From Spirochaetales bacterium (GTDB taxonomy: Bacteria > Spirochaetota > Spirochaetia > JAGLYY01), in NCBI GenBank assembly GCA_023131935.1, contig JAGLYY010000467.1, forward strand, positions 1 through 13,239: DNA of 13,239 nt. Reading direction: 5' to 3'. Numbering within the stretch: position 1 is the stretch's first letter; each line of letters starts with the position of its first letter. The translations under genes and the position numbers were made by a program. The notes below the pieces were generated by a model, which was not told where the DNA came from, ran no database searches, and worked only from the letters and a program-made list of their open reading frames with translations. Shown here piece after piece: positions 1 through 6,955 of this stretch.

Positions 1-264
1 CCTCTTCCATATTGATTCATTCCTATAGGTAATAAATTCAACGCTGTCAGATTCAGTTCCACCAACTTTGAGAGCCGGTGCTACCTTCCAGGATGGTGCA
101 TGCCTGGTTCATTTGTCAACAGAGTTTGAAAAGAAATTTGAGGTGTGCCTCCAAAGCAGGCCCACGGATAGCACCGATAAGGTGTTTAATACCGTTGAAA
201 TATTTTGCATAGGACAGAAATATCTACTCTGCATCCTGACTATATTTCAGAAGATTGCCTGATG
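1..264. other. Left edge with no confident gene; possible decayed coding remnant
   Basis: No reading frame here has a plausible start, ribosome site and recognisable protein. The minus strand does read like protein between roughly 210 and 115, with residues such as YAKYFNGIKHLIGAIRGP followed by ALEAHLKFLFKL. That stretch is closed by stops on both sides. A second coding-like stretch in another minus frame (APALKVGGTESDSVEF, about 90-35) follows it. This pattern suggests a broken gene with frameshifts, transcribed away from the methyltransferase. I do not recognise the family. A chance pattern remains possible. Confidence 0.3.
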
Positions 265-293
265 TTGTTTTTCTTACGTATTACGATTATAAA
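265..293 (+). promoter_or_regulatory. Possible promoter of the cytosine methyltransferase gene
   Basis: TTGTTT (265-270) and TATAAA (288-293) are separated by 17 bases and lie just ahead of the two best start codons (301 and 343). The -10 matches the sigma-70 consensus at 5 of 6 positions; the -35 is weak. If used, transcription would begin near 300, making a start at 301 almost leaderless and a start at 343 preceded by a short leader. Confidence 0.35.
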
Positions 294-300
294 ATGCCTT

Positions 301-1632
301 ATGAGTGTAAAGCGGCATTATACTCTTGATAACTTAAACAAAATGGAGAGAGATTTGAGGAACCAGTTTGAAATAAGCAAGAAATTAAGATTCCTGGATC
401 TATTTGCCGGCGCAGGTGGATTATCTGAAGGATTTATACAATCAGGCTTCAGTCCCATAGCTCATGTGGAGAGGGATAAAGCAGCTTGTTTTACTCTGAA
501 AACCAGAATGGCATACCACTGGTTAAAAAATCATAATAAACTTGCCTGCTACATTGATTATCTGGACAATAAGATTACAAGACATGAATTATATAATCTA
601 ATTCCGGGAAATCACACTTCATCCGTCATCAGCGCTGAGATAGGCAAGAAAATTCTAAACGAAATCTTCCAAAAAGTAGATAATCTTTTACATGGAAAAA
701 GACCGGATCTGATTATTGGAGGTCCTCCATGTCAGGCGTATTCGCTTGTTGGGAGATCACGGGATAAAAACCGCATGCGGGATGATACACGAAATCATCT
801 CTATATCTACTATGTTGAATTCCTGAAGAGGTATAAACCAAAATATTTTGTTTTTGAGAATGTAACAGGCCTTTTGTCCGCGAAAAGCCCCAATGGTAAC
901 CATTATTTCCGTGAAATGCGGGCACTGTTTCTCGAATCCGGTTATGAAACAGAGTACAAAGTCTTATCCGCAAATGAATATGGCATTTTACAAAATCGGA
1001 AGCGAATAATATTGGTGGGCAAGAGGGGTCGTAAGACGGGTTTCTTTCCTGAACCTGATAAGTGGAATCCTGAAGTAAAAGTATGTGAGATATTTGATGA
1101 TTTACCCGCGATTCGGGCAGGAGAAGGTTCAATAATGCCCTGTAAAATTAATGAATATTCCGGGAAATATCTCTATAAGACAGGAATACGTAACGATGAC
1201 GTTCCTGTCACATGGCATTGTGCACGTCCGCATAATGAACGAGACCTGGAAATATACAGAATAGCAGTAAAAAAATGGAATATGAAAGGACAACGTTTGA
1301 ACTATAATGATTTACCGGACAGGTTGAAAACGCATAAAAATGATAAATCATTTCTTGACAGGTTTAAAGTTGTCTCTGCGAATCTTTTTTATTCTCATAC
1401 TGTTGTTGCTCACATTTCGAAAGATGGCCATCATTATATTCACCCGGATATAAACCAGAATCGCTCTCTGACACCACGTGAAGCCGCGCGGCTTCAGACA
1501 TTTCCGGATGATTATTTCTTTGAAAGTATTAATGGCGAGCCACTGCGAGGACCGGTATATCGCCAAATAGGGAATGCCGTACCGGTCCTGCTCTCCCGGA
1601 AAATCGCGGAAAAACTACTGGAGGGTTGGTGA
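301..1632 (+). CDS. DNA (cytosine-5-)-methyltransferase
   Basis: Transfers a methyl group from S-adenosylmethionine to carbon 5 of cytosine in a specific DNA site. Numbered from the ATG at 301 (443 aa), the ordered motifs of the C5 family are visible: motif I FLDLFAGAGG (31-40) for AdoMet; motif IV GGPPCQ with catalytic Cys144; motif VI FENV (185-188); motif VIII QNRKR (231-235); motif IX RSLTPREAARLQTFP (388-402); motif X GNAVP (424-428). The stretch between motifs VIII and IX (about 240-385) is the expected target recognition domain. The spacing from motif I to IV, about 100 residues, is longer than in small members such as M.HhaI. No Shine-Dalgarno precedes 301 or the in-frame ATG at 343, which would still leave 15 residues before motif I, so the start is uncertain. 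The frame extends upstream to a TTG at 205, but the extension looks non-coding. No endonuclease is adjacent, so it may be solitary or a relic of a restriction-modification pair. The recognition site cannot be read from sequence. Confidence 0.93.
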   Translation: MSVKRHYTLDNLNKMERDLRNQFEISKKLRFLDLFAGAGGLSEGFIQSGFSPIAHVERDKAACFTLKTRMAYHWLKNHNKLACYIDYLDNKITRHELYNLIPGNHTSSVISAEIGKKILNEIFQKVDNLLHGKRPDLIIGGPPCQAYSLVGRSRDKNRMRDDTRNHLYIYYVEFLKRYKPKYFVFENVTGLLSAKSPNGNHYFREMRALFLESGYETEYKVLSANEYGILQNRKRIILVGKRGRKTGFFPEPDKWNPEVKVCEIFDDLPAIRAGEGSIMPCKINEYSGKYLYKTGIRNDDVPVTWHCARPHNERDLEIYRIAVKKWNMKGQRLNYNDLPDRLKTHKNDKSFLDRFKVVSANLFYSHTVVAHISKDGHHYIHPDINQNRSLTPREAARLQTFPDDYFFESINGEPLRGPVYRQIGNAVPVLLSRKIAEKLLEGW

Positions 1633-1670
1633 AAGTTACTCAATGCAGAAGTGTCGCCCGCAGAAGTGTT

Positions 1671-1696
1671 TTATCCGGTGCATCCTTTATTCTTAT
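1671..1696 (-). other. Displaced original 3' end of the membrane/Cys-module gene
   Basis: If the ISL3 element and one target copy are removed in thought, the frame of the membrane/Cys-module gene continues across the junction. It reads Lys-Gly-Cys-Thr-Gly and then a TAA stop at 1671-1673. The protein would then end five residues after the KKKN that precedes the insertion (about 139 aa), only 38 bases from the convergent methyltransferase stop. This is an inference from joining the flanks. Confidence 0.55.
1689..1696. repeat. Left target-site duplication of the ISL3 element
   Basis: ATTCTTAT directly abuts the left inverted repeat. The right flank (2149-2156) is ATTCTTCT, identical at 7 of 8 positions. 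Eight-base target duplications are typical of ISL3-family insertions. The single mismatch suggests an old insertion. Confidence 0.75.
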
Positions 1697-1721
1697 GGCT
1701 CTTCACCAAATAGTGTGGGTA
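1697..1721 (+). repeat. Left inverted repeat of the ISL3 element
   Basis: Reads GGCTCTTCACCA, then AATAGT, then GTGGGTA. Compared with the complement of 2124-2148, the mismatches are one base after the first 12 and two before GTGGGTA. A GGCTCTTC terminus is characteristic of ISL3-family ends. Confidence 0.85.
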
Positions 1722-1724
1722 AAG

Positions 1725-2108
1725 TTACTTACAGCAGCTAGGGCACAGATCCAAACCACTTAAGTGAAAATAGATTGCCCATCCTCTTGACGACGGACCT
1801 TGTCTACGGCTTCACCGAGGTATTTTGCAACATGAAACTTATCGAACGCTATTTTTTCTTCGGCAGCCGGAATGCTCTCAAGAGTCGCATTGATATAAGC
1901 CTGCCACATGTCCACTCTCTTGATCCGACACCACTGTCACGTAATCATGACGTTTTTTAAAAGCGGTTTCGTCTACTCCTATATGTTTCGGGGTACCCTC
2001 TTTGCGTCTGAGAAGACCTCTTTTAACAGCACGCTGCATGATACCATCAATTGCATTCCAGCTTAATGAACACCCAAAATTTTCGCGTATAGATTTTTTA
2101 TCAGTCAT
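1725..2108 (-). pseudogene. ISL3 transposase remnant (three fragments, frameshifted and internally deleted)
   Basis: Three pieces of an ISL3 DDE transposase are visible in order. The first (2108 down to about 1928) contains the helix-turn-helix-like SLSWNAIDGIMQRAVKRG and HIGVDETAFKKRHDYVTVVS, which carries the first catalytic Asp. After a frame change and missing codons, the second (about 1926-1780) reads DMWQAYINATLESIPAAEEK followed by IAFDKFHVAKYLGEAVDKVR, covering the second catalytic Asp region. After another jump, AIYFHLSGLDLCPSCCK and a stop at 1725-1727 match the family's C-terminus. The N-terminal zinc-finger region, part of the centre and most of the C-terminal half are gone. Roughly 125 of about 400 codons remain, so the product is certainly non-functional. 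Confidence 0.88.
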
Positions 2109-2112
2109 GGGG

Positions 2113-2550
2113 TTATAGTAATATACCCACTATATCTGGTGAAGAGCCATTCTTCTTTTTATTAGATTCACTTCCGTAAATCTCAGCAATACATTCCGGG
2201 CATAAACCATGGGTAAATTTCGCTTCTGACTTATCACTGATATAAACTTCTATCGGGATCCAATCATCTTCTATATTAATTCTTTTACAAACAGAACATA
2301 CTTTTAAAAAACCTTCTAAATATTTGATTTTTCTTAATAACTTTTTAATAAAATATATTACTCCTATAGCCAGAATGAATACAAGAATAGTCTCAAATAT
2401 GCTCTCTGTTATGTTCACCGGGGTTTTTTCTGCGCCAAATAGCCTATGAGGGATATCGAAAATTTCATTTAGCCACAATACAATTATTACTACTCCAAAA
2501 CCAAAAATTTCATGAAATAATATCTTTTTCGATAGGATTCTCTTTGTCAT
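2113..2550 (-). CDS. Two-helix membrane protein with C-terminal four-Cys module
   Basis: A 145-residue protein starting at the ATG at 2550, chosen because GGAGGG stands a few bases upstream. The frame stays open to 2733 but that part overlaps the upstream PAS gene. Two hydrophobic helices are visible at about 12-30 and 52-70, followed by a basic linker. A putative metal-binding module follows: Cys85-x2-Cys88, then HGLCPEC with Cys117 and Cys120. The same module ends the PAS protein encoded just upstream (61-base gap, same strand), so the two are probably co-transcribed and related in function. Similar CxxC...HGxCPxC tails occur in bacterial signalling proteins; their role is not well defined. 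The last 11 residues (from GSSPDI) are encoded by the inverted repeat of the ISL3 element, so the natural C-terminus has been replaced. The core module is intact, and a membrane-located sensor or accessory role is an inference. Confidence 0.7.
   Translation of the reverse strand: MTKRILSKKILFHEIFGFGVVIIVLWLNEIFDIPHRLFGAEKTPVNITESIFETILVFILAIGVIYFIKKLLRKIKYLEGFLKVCSVCKRINIEDDWIPIEVYISDKSEAKFTHGLCPECIAEIYGSESNKKKNGSSPDIVGILL
2124..2148 (-). repeat. Right inverted repeat of the ISL3 element
   Basis: Read on the minus strand it begins GGCTCTTCACCAG and continues to GTGGGTA, mirroring 1697-1721. It also supplies the final codons and the stop of the neighbouring membrane-protein gene. Confidence 0.85.
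2149..2156. repeat. Right target-site duplication of the ISL3 element
   Basis: ATTCTTCT, one base different from the left copy ATTCTTAT at 1689-1696. Confidence 0.75.
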
Positions 2551-2611
2551 TTTTCCCTCCTTCTCCCATTGGACTATATATTCCTTCTTCCGCCAACGAA
2601 GATTTGCCGCA

Positions 2612-3151
2612 TCACTTATTATATGATTCCGGATATAATTCTTTTGCGCAATCCGGGCAGATACCATGACTGAATTCCGCCTCGGAATGGTCTCTGATAT
2701 ATGACTCAATCTGCTCCCAATAATTTTCATCATTACGAATTTTTTTGCAGCGAGAGCATATAGGTAAAATTCCCTGCAGTACTTTGATTTCTTCTTTCAG
2801 ATAGGTAATATCCCGTGCCGCCGCGAATATTCCGACAATTTTCCCGTTCCGGTCCCGGTAAACATTAGCGTTGTATAAAACATACATCAGCGAGCCATTA
2901 GTATGCTTAATAATTAACTCGTAGTTTTTAACTGTACCTTCCCTGAAAACCGTTTCATATCCTTCCCTTGCTTTCTGGGGATCGGTAAAATAATCTGAAA
3001 AGTCTGTCCCTATCAATTCCTCACGGGAAACACCTGTTGCCTTTATCGTAGCTTCATTAACATCTGTTATTTCTCCATTAACATTAATTACCACAAAAGG
3101 ATCAAGACTTGCTTCAATTAAGGACCTGAGATATTCTTTTTCTTCAAGCAT
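2612..3151 (-). CDS. PAS-domain protein with C-terminal four-Cys module
   Basis: A 179-residue soluble protein. Residues about 4-115 form a PAS domain: SLDPFVVINVNGEITDVNEA at the start, GVSREELIG, and the closing GKIVGIFAAARDIT. A short helix (YLKEEIKVLQG) links it to a module with Cys132-x2-Cys135 (CSRCKKIRNDENYW) and HGICPDC (His162, Cys165, Cys168), likely binding a metal such as zinc. PAS domains sense small ligands, redox state or partner proteins. No kinase, cyclase or DNA-binding output domain is present, so any output would pass through a partner. The likely partner is the downstream membrane protein carrying the same module. The ATG at 3151 has GAGGGT a short distance upstream. A possible -10 box, TATACT on the minus strand (3186-3191), lies ahead of it without a good -35. 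It could be a truncated derivative of a longer sensor, but its start signals look genuine. Confidence 0.85.
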   Translation of the reverse strand: MLEEKEYLRSLIEASLDPFVVINVNGEITDVNEATIKATGVSREELIGTDFSDYFTDPQKAREGYETVFREGTVKNYELIIKHTNGSLMYVLYNANVYRDRNGKIVGIFAAARDITYLKEEIKVLQGILPICSRCKKIRNDENYWEQIESYIRDHSEAEFSHGICPDCAKELYPESYNK

Positions 3152-3244
3152 CAGGATACCCTCATGATATTACGATCTTTCTGTAAGTATATCACCTAAA
3201 TCAGACGATTATGCACAATATTCCAATAATCTACTACAAAAAAA

Positions 3245-6200
3245 TCAGCGAAAAATCAAATCGGCCCCGATTGTACCTGTCAAACTATCCGGATACTGCC
3301 TGGATCCCGCCTTCCGCAGTCTTTCCATCGCCCTTTTCAACCGCGCTTCAAGATCCATGCGGCTTACAACATCATTATTTTTAGGATCTTCGATGAATTC
3401 TTTGACATAAGAAATCTGCCGCTCCAGGAAAGCAATGTCAATTTCCTGCTTCTTCCTCAATCGCTCATGATACCATTCACTCTTTAGCACATATTCCCGG
3501 GTAAACATCTTCCTGATTTCAGGATCGTAAATCTCTTTATTCTCGAAATGGCCATACGCCATCACATGTAGCAGTATTCTTAAAGGGGGGATGGCAGCTT
3601 CAACACTATTATCCTCGAAATATTGCAGGGCTGCTTTCGCTTGCGCTTCCACGATGTTATTGACTCCATCGACAAAAGCCTCCATGTCATCTTCCTCCGG
3701 CCGCAGCATTGCCTTCGTAAAAACTGACTGGGGTTCGTCAAAGACCCTTCCAAGGAATTTGAAGCAGAATGTATCGGTAATTCGGTATCCAAGACGGCTC
3801 GCAAGGACCATCTTCCCCTCATACTTAAAATCATCAAGTTTTTCCAGGTCACCTTCGGAAATCAGGGCCTTGGGATCCAGTTCAGATTCATAGAATCTAC
3901 TCCAGAGCTCAGGGACCAGGATACTGATATCGTGGTCGATACGGCCGGAACTTCCGATATAGCCAGCCGCTGTTGTATATCCATTGTAACCGGTTAGTAT
4001 GAAGGAAAGGAGAGCATTATTAAGGTCCGTCGTCGCGTTCAACATGTTGAAGGGACCTTTCGTGAGGGCCCCCTCCGAACCGGCGCCGGTGGTAGAGGGG
4101 GATTTTCCAGTCAGGCTGCAGATGAAATCCATAAATAACTCAGGCAGTTCCTGATAGTGAACAGGATTGTAAACACTCAAAGGACGGATCCCTTTTTTCC
4201 GGTCGATGGGGTTGTTTCTTCTGGCAGGCAGCACCGCGTTTACCGGATAATATACCGGTTTTTCCAGGGGGATTCTCCTTCGCAGCCGGGTCCCCACCTC
4301 CGCCAGGTAATAATCGATCGGCTGTGAAAAATCGGGTCTGGATTGAAGATACCTGGGGTTCTTTGTCGGTTTACCATCTACTAATCGAGGATGGGAAGGT
4401 GAAATGAAGTAGCTTCCCTCAGGCGCAACGGCTCCTTCTTTTATCACCTCCTTGATCGGATCGGTATAGAGATCAAACTCAATGGCATTATCCACCAGGT
4501 CTCTGGCATTTTCTGGAGTAAGGGGTTCATAATTGGAAATGAAATTATGGGAGCTGGCAAGATCCGCCTCAGCCTCTTTATCGTAACCACGGTGGACCGC
4601 CTCATCAGGACGCTGGAAAAAGCGGTATTCGCAGTTGGTTACTATCTTTACGCTTTCGTGCTTGTATTCATGATCAATATTGTCCAGCATAGAGGCCGGC
4701 AGGGTAACCGACGCGGAGATATCATCCTCCATTTGTATCTTCGCGGCAGCATAAAAATCGGTGCGCAGCTTGTGCACGTACCAGGAGTTATCATTATTGA
4801 AACCGACCCGGAGGTAACTTGCCATGATTTTCCGGCCATTATAAAAAAGCGCGTGGCCTTCCTTACCGTTTATTAAATTTGTTGAAAAGTGCTTCCTCCA
4901 ATCGCTTCCCCATTCAGGAACATAGAACCTCTTAATGAAAAGAACGAGGGCTTTTATATGGATGGGGATGGACTCCAGAAAGTGATTATACTCATCGGTA
5001 TAAAGGGATGAAGGGGTCAGGAGCTTTATTACCGAACCAAGAGACCGCTCCGGACTCAGAAGGGAACGGCTGGGCTTGGTTCTTTCGGGGTCGGCTTTCC
5101 ACCGGCTTTTATAATCAAAATTGATAACCCTGTCGGCAAAATCGAAATCCTTTTCCATATCATGGATGAAAAAGTTGTCATATATAATGGCGTTCATAAG
5201 GGATTTGGAAATCTCCGATTTTCCCCCTCCGGAGACGGTACAGGGCTTGTGAATAAATGTACCGATGGCGGAAGTCCCGATTAAGCGCCACGCGGGGGCT
5301 TCGGGATGTTTTTCCATATGGATCTTGTATCCACTAGGATGGATGAAGTAACAATCGGGGAGGATTTTCAGGTGATGCTCCTCACCATTATATTCCCATT
5401 TGATATCCTGCTTATACAGATGGATTTCGGCATTCTCCGGAATGTAATAAATATTGGGAAAATTGACATCTATGCCATAATTCTCAGGTTTGATTATCAT
5501 CATATCACCGAACATTTCTTTTACATCATCGAAGGTGTACATATCAGAATAACCATAGAAATGCTCACCATGGCTCTTGCGGGGAAAGGCAATGGCCCCG
5601 CCGGCATGCTCCTCCTCCGCGAGGCCGTATAGATTCGCGGCATAACTGATCTGGGTTTTTATTTCCTTCTTGGAATAACCGAAATAATTATCAGCAATAA
5701 GGGTAACCACGACTCCCTTGTCATCCCGGCAGGTTATTTTAAAAGGCTGTCCGTCATTATATAATTCATCCTCCCTCTTCCAGCACATACCATCCTTACG
5801 CTGACGGGGAGTAGCGTTCTCGAACTCAGGCAGTCCCAGCTCTTTTTTTGTAAAACCGGTAAGATGGGGCACCAGAATTATGCAACCGGTATGACCCGTC
5901 CAGTGATCAATATCCAGACCGGCATCATTCTCTGAGAGATTCGGATCGCCGGCATTTCCAAAAATTGATTCAATGAAGTCCAGGTTACCTACCAGGCTGC
6001 CTGGGGCAAAAAAGCGAATCTCCATAGTTTTTTCAGGTATAACCCCCTTAACCTCCGGACACACAACAGGCCGTAAGAGGAGGGACACATAAGCATAGGC
6101 ATGTTCCCCCTGGGAGGATAAAAAGGGAAGGGTCTGCAATTCTCCAGGAGCGTTTACCGCTTTGTGAAGTAACCGCGCGAAGGTTATCTTCGGTACCTCT

Positions 6201-6691
6201 TTTTTATCAGGAGGGACCGGTAAGCCTCCTTCGACAATATGGAAAGAGCCCTCTGTTGTACGCCGATCGTGAAGAGGGTTATGGAGAATCCCCTGCTTTA
6301 TTCGATAGGTTGAAGTGTACTTATTCTTAAAAATGTTTTTATCCGGCGGAAGGCTGAGTTTTCGGGCCAGTCCATATTGATCCAACACAAAGGTATTTGA
6401 AGGAAGAGAAGGAGGACAATCTTTTAGGTCTTTTACATCGTCTAGGTAATTGGAGAGAAAATTCCGGATTCTTCTATCAGCCGGGCAGAGATAATCAGAC
6501 AGCAGCCGGGATTTTTCTCTGCAACCCCTTATATGGTTCTCGATGATACCGATGAACTCATTGTCTACCTTTTCATAACAGGGCAGCCCCATGGAAACAA
6601 GTTTGAAATTTATATAGCGGATCGCGTCCTCATCATCCATCAGCTCATGAAGATTTCCGGGACTCATCCCGATCTTTTTCGCATAATCCAT
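3245..6691 (-). CDS. Large PEP-carboxykinase-like protein, probably pyrophosphate-dependent (tentative)
   Basis: A single 1148-residue cytoplasmic protein with no signal peptide or membrane segment. Size and overall character fit the pyrophosphate-type PEP carboxykinases (EC 4.1.1.38; about 1100-1150 aa, twice the length of ATP/GTP enzymes). These interconvert PEP, CO2 and phosphate with oxaloacetate and pyrophosphate. Visible landmarks are a His-containing IGTFIHKP stretch (476-483) running into a Gly-rich P-loop-like CTVSGGGKSEISKS (484-497), an acidic FIHDMEKDFD (508-517), a second Gly/Ser/Thr-rich segment TGKSPSTTGAGSEG (861-874), and RIDHDISILVPELW (917-930). The identification rests on recognising the family and its length, not on an alignment, so the reaction is tentative; the alternative is an uncharacterised P-loop enzyme. 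The ATG at 6691 has AGGGGA upstream. The gene is monocistronic, with its own promoter, between unrelated clusters. No frameshift or obvious damage is seen. Confidence 0.55.
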   Translation of the reverse strand: MDYAKKIGMSPGNLHELMDDEDAIRYINFKLVSMGLPCYEKVDNEFIGIIENHIRGCREKSRLLSDYLCPADRRIRNFLSNYLDDVKDLKDCPPSLPSNTFVLDQYGLARKLSLPPDKNIFKNKYTSTYRIKQGILHNPLHDRRTTEGSFHIVEGGLPVPPDKKEVPKITFARLLHKAVNAPGELQTLPFLSSQGEHAYAYVSLLLRPVVCPEVKGVIPEKTMEIRFFAPGSLVGNLDFIESIFGNAGDPNLSENDAGLDIDHWTGHTGCIILVPHLTGFTKKELGLPEFENATPRQRKDGMCWKREDELYNDGQPFKITCRDDKGVVVTLIADNYFGYSKKEIKTQISYAANLYGLAEEEHAGGAIAFPRKSHGEHFYGYSDMYTFDDVKEMFGDMMIIKPENYGIDVNFPNIYYIPENAEIHLYKQDIKWEYNGEEHHLKILPDCYFIHPSGYKIHMEKHPEAPAWRLIGTSAIGTFIHKPCTVSGGGKSEISKSLMNAIIYDNFFIHDMEKDFDFADRVINFDYKSRWKADPERTKPSRSLLSPERSLGSVIKLLTPSSLYTDEYNHFLESIPIHIKALVLFIKRFYVPEWGSDWRKHFSTNLINGKEGHALFYNGRKIMASYLRVGFNNDNSWYVHKLRTDFYAAAKIQMEDDISASVTLPASMLDNIDHEYKHESVKIVTNCEYRFFQRPDEAVHRGYDKEAEADLASSHNFISNYEPLTPENARDLVDNAIEFDLYTDPIKEVIKEGAVAPEGSYFISPSHPRLVDGKPTKNPRYLQSRPDFSQPIDYYLAEVGTRLRRRIPLEKPVYYPVNAVLPARRNNPIDRKKGIRPLSVYNPVHYQELPELFMDFICSLTGKSPSTTGAGSEGALTKGPFNMLNATTDLNNALLSFILTGYNGYTTAAGYIGSSGRIDHDISILVPELWSRFYESELDPKALISEGDLEKLDDFKYEGKMVLASRLGYRITDTFCFKFLGRVFDEPQSVFTKAMLRPEEDDMEAFVDGVNNIVEAQAKAALQYFEDNSVEAAIPPLRILLHVMAYGHFENKEIYDPEIRKMFTREYVLKSEWYHERLRKKQEIDIAFLERQISYVKEFIEDPKNNDVVSRMDLEARLKRAMERLRKAGSRQYPDSLTGTIGADLIFR

Positions 6692-6760
6692 TGCGGTTGA
6701 TCCCCTGTTCCGCTTATTTTATCCGGTTATCCGGGCCTTTTTTTCTATTTCCTAAAATCC

Positions 6761-6789
6761 ATAGTAGGAAATGAGGAAATCTTAGTCAA
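6761..6789 (-). promoter_or_regulatory. Sigma-70-type promoter of the PEP-carboxykinase-like gene
   Basis: On the minus strand TTGACT (6784-6789) and TACTAT (6761-6766) are separated by exactly 17 bases. Transcription would start near 6755, about 60 bases before the ATG at 6691. No other promoter-like pair stands out in this intergenic region. Confidence 0.65.
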
Positions 6790-6816
6790 GGAGGGGTAAA
6801 CGGAAAGGAAAGAAGA

Positions 6817-6839
6817 CCTCGCGGTAGAGACCGCGAAGG
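6817..6839 (-). terminator. Probable rho-independent terminator after the arabinofuranosidase operon
   Basis: TCGCGGT (6819-6825) and ACCGCGA (6830-6836) form a 7-bp GC-rich stem with a 4-base loop, extendable by two C-G pairs across a bulge. On the minus strand the hairpin is followed by a pyrimidine-rich TCTTCTTTCCTTT tract. It lies about 120 bases past the hydrolase stop and just upstream of the next gene's promoter. The tract is not pure T, so efficiency is uncertain. Nothing else recognisable lies in 6692-6955. Confidence 0.5.
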
Positions 6840-6955
6840 CTCAGAGGGTTTGAGGAGAAGAGAAACGTTAAAGCAGGAATAGATTCACATAATAACACTA
6901 ATAGAAACAGTCCGTTTTTCAGTCCTGGTACCTGGATCGACAGTCACCTTACCTA

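Larger units (their letters stand above)
1697..2148 (-). mobile_element. Internally deleted ISL3-family insertion sequence, 452 bp
   Basis: The element is bounded by inverted repeats that both begin GGCTCTTCACCA, with 22 of the first 25 positions matching, and by 8-bp near-identical target duplications. Its interior encodes only fragments of an ISL3 transposase. A complete ISL3 element is about 1.2-1.5 kb, so most of the interior is lost while both ends are retained. It therefore resembles a non-autonomous derivative that a full-length relative could move in trans. It sits at the 3' end of the minus-strand Cys-module gene and separates it from the convergent methyltransferase gene. Confidence 0.88.

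Noticed and set aside
68..262. Open frame of 64 codons on the + strand before the methyltransferase
   Set aside because: No ribosome site and no recognisable protein character, and its end runs into the methyltransferase promoter region. The coding-like signal in this stretch is on the other strand.
1645..1669. Direct repeat GCAGAAGTGT twice, 15 bases apart, after the methyltransferase stop
   Set aside because: Only two 10-base copies with no further units, too short to assign to a repeat array or an element border.
2551..2733. N-terminal extension of the membrane Cys-module gene
   Set aside because: It overlaps the PAS gene in another frame and looks non-coding, while a strong GGAGGG site marks the internal ATG at 2550.
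6859..6874. Possible third LacI operator containing AGAAACGTT
   Set aside because: Only about 9 of 16 positions match the palindrome, one half-site is missing, and it lies downstream of the operon near its terminator.
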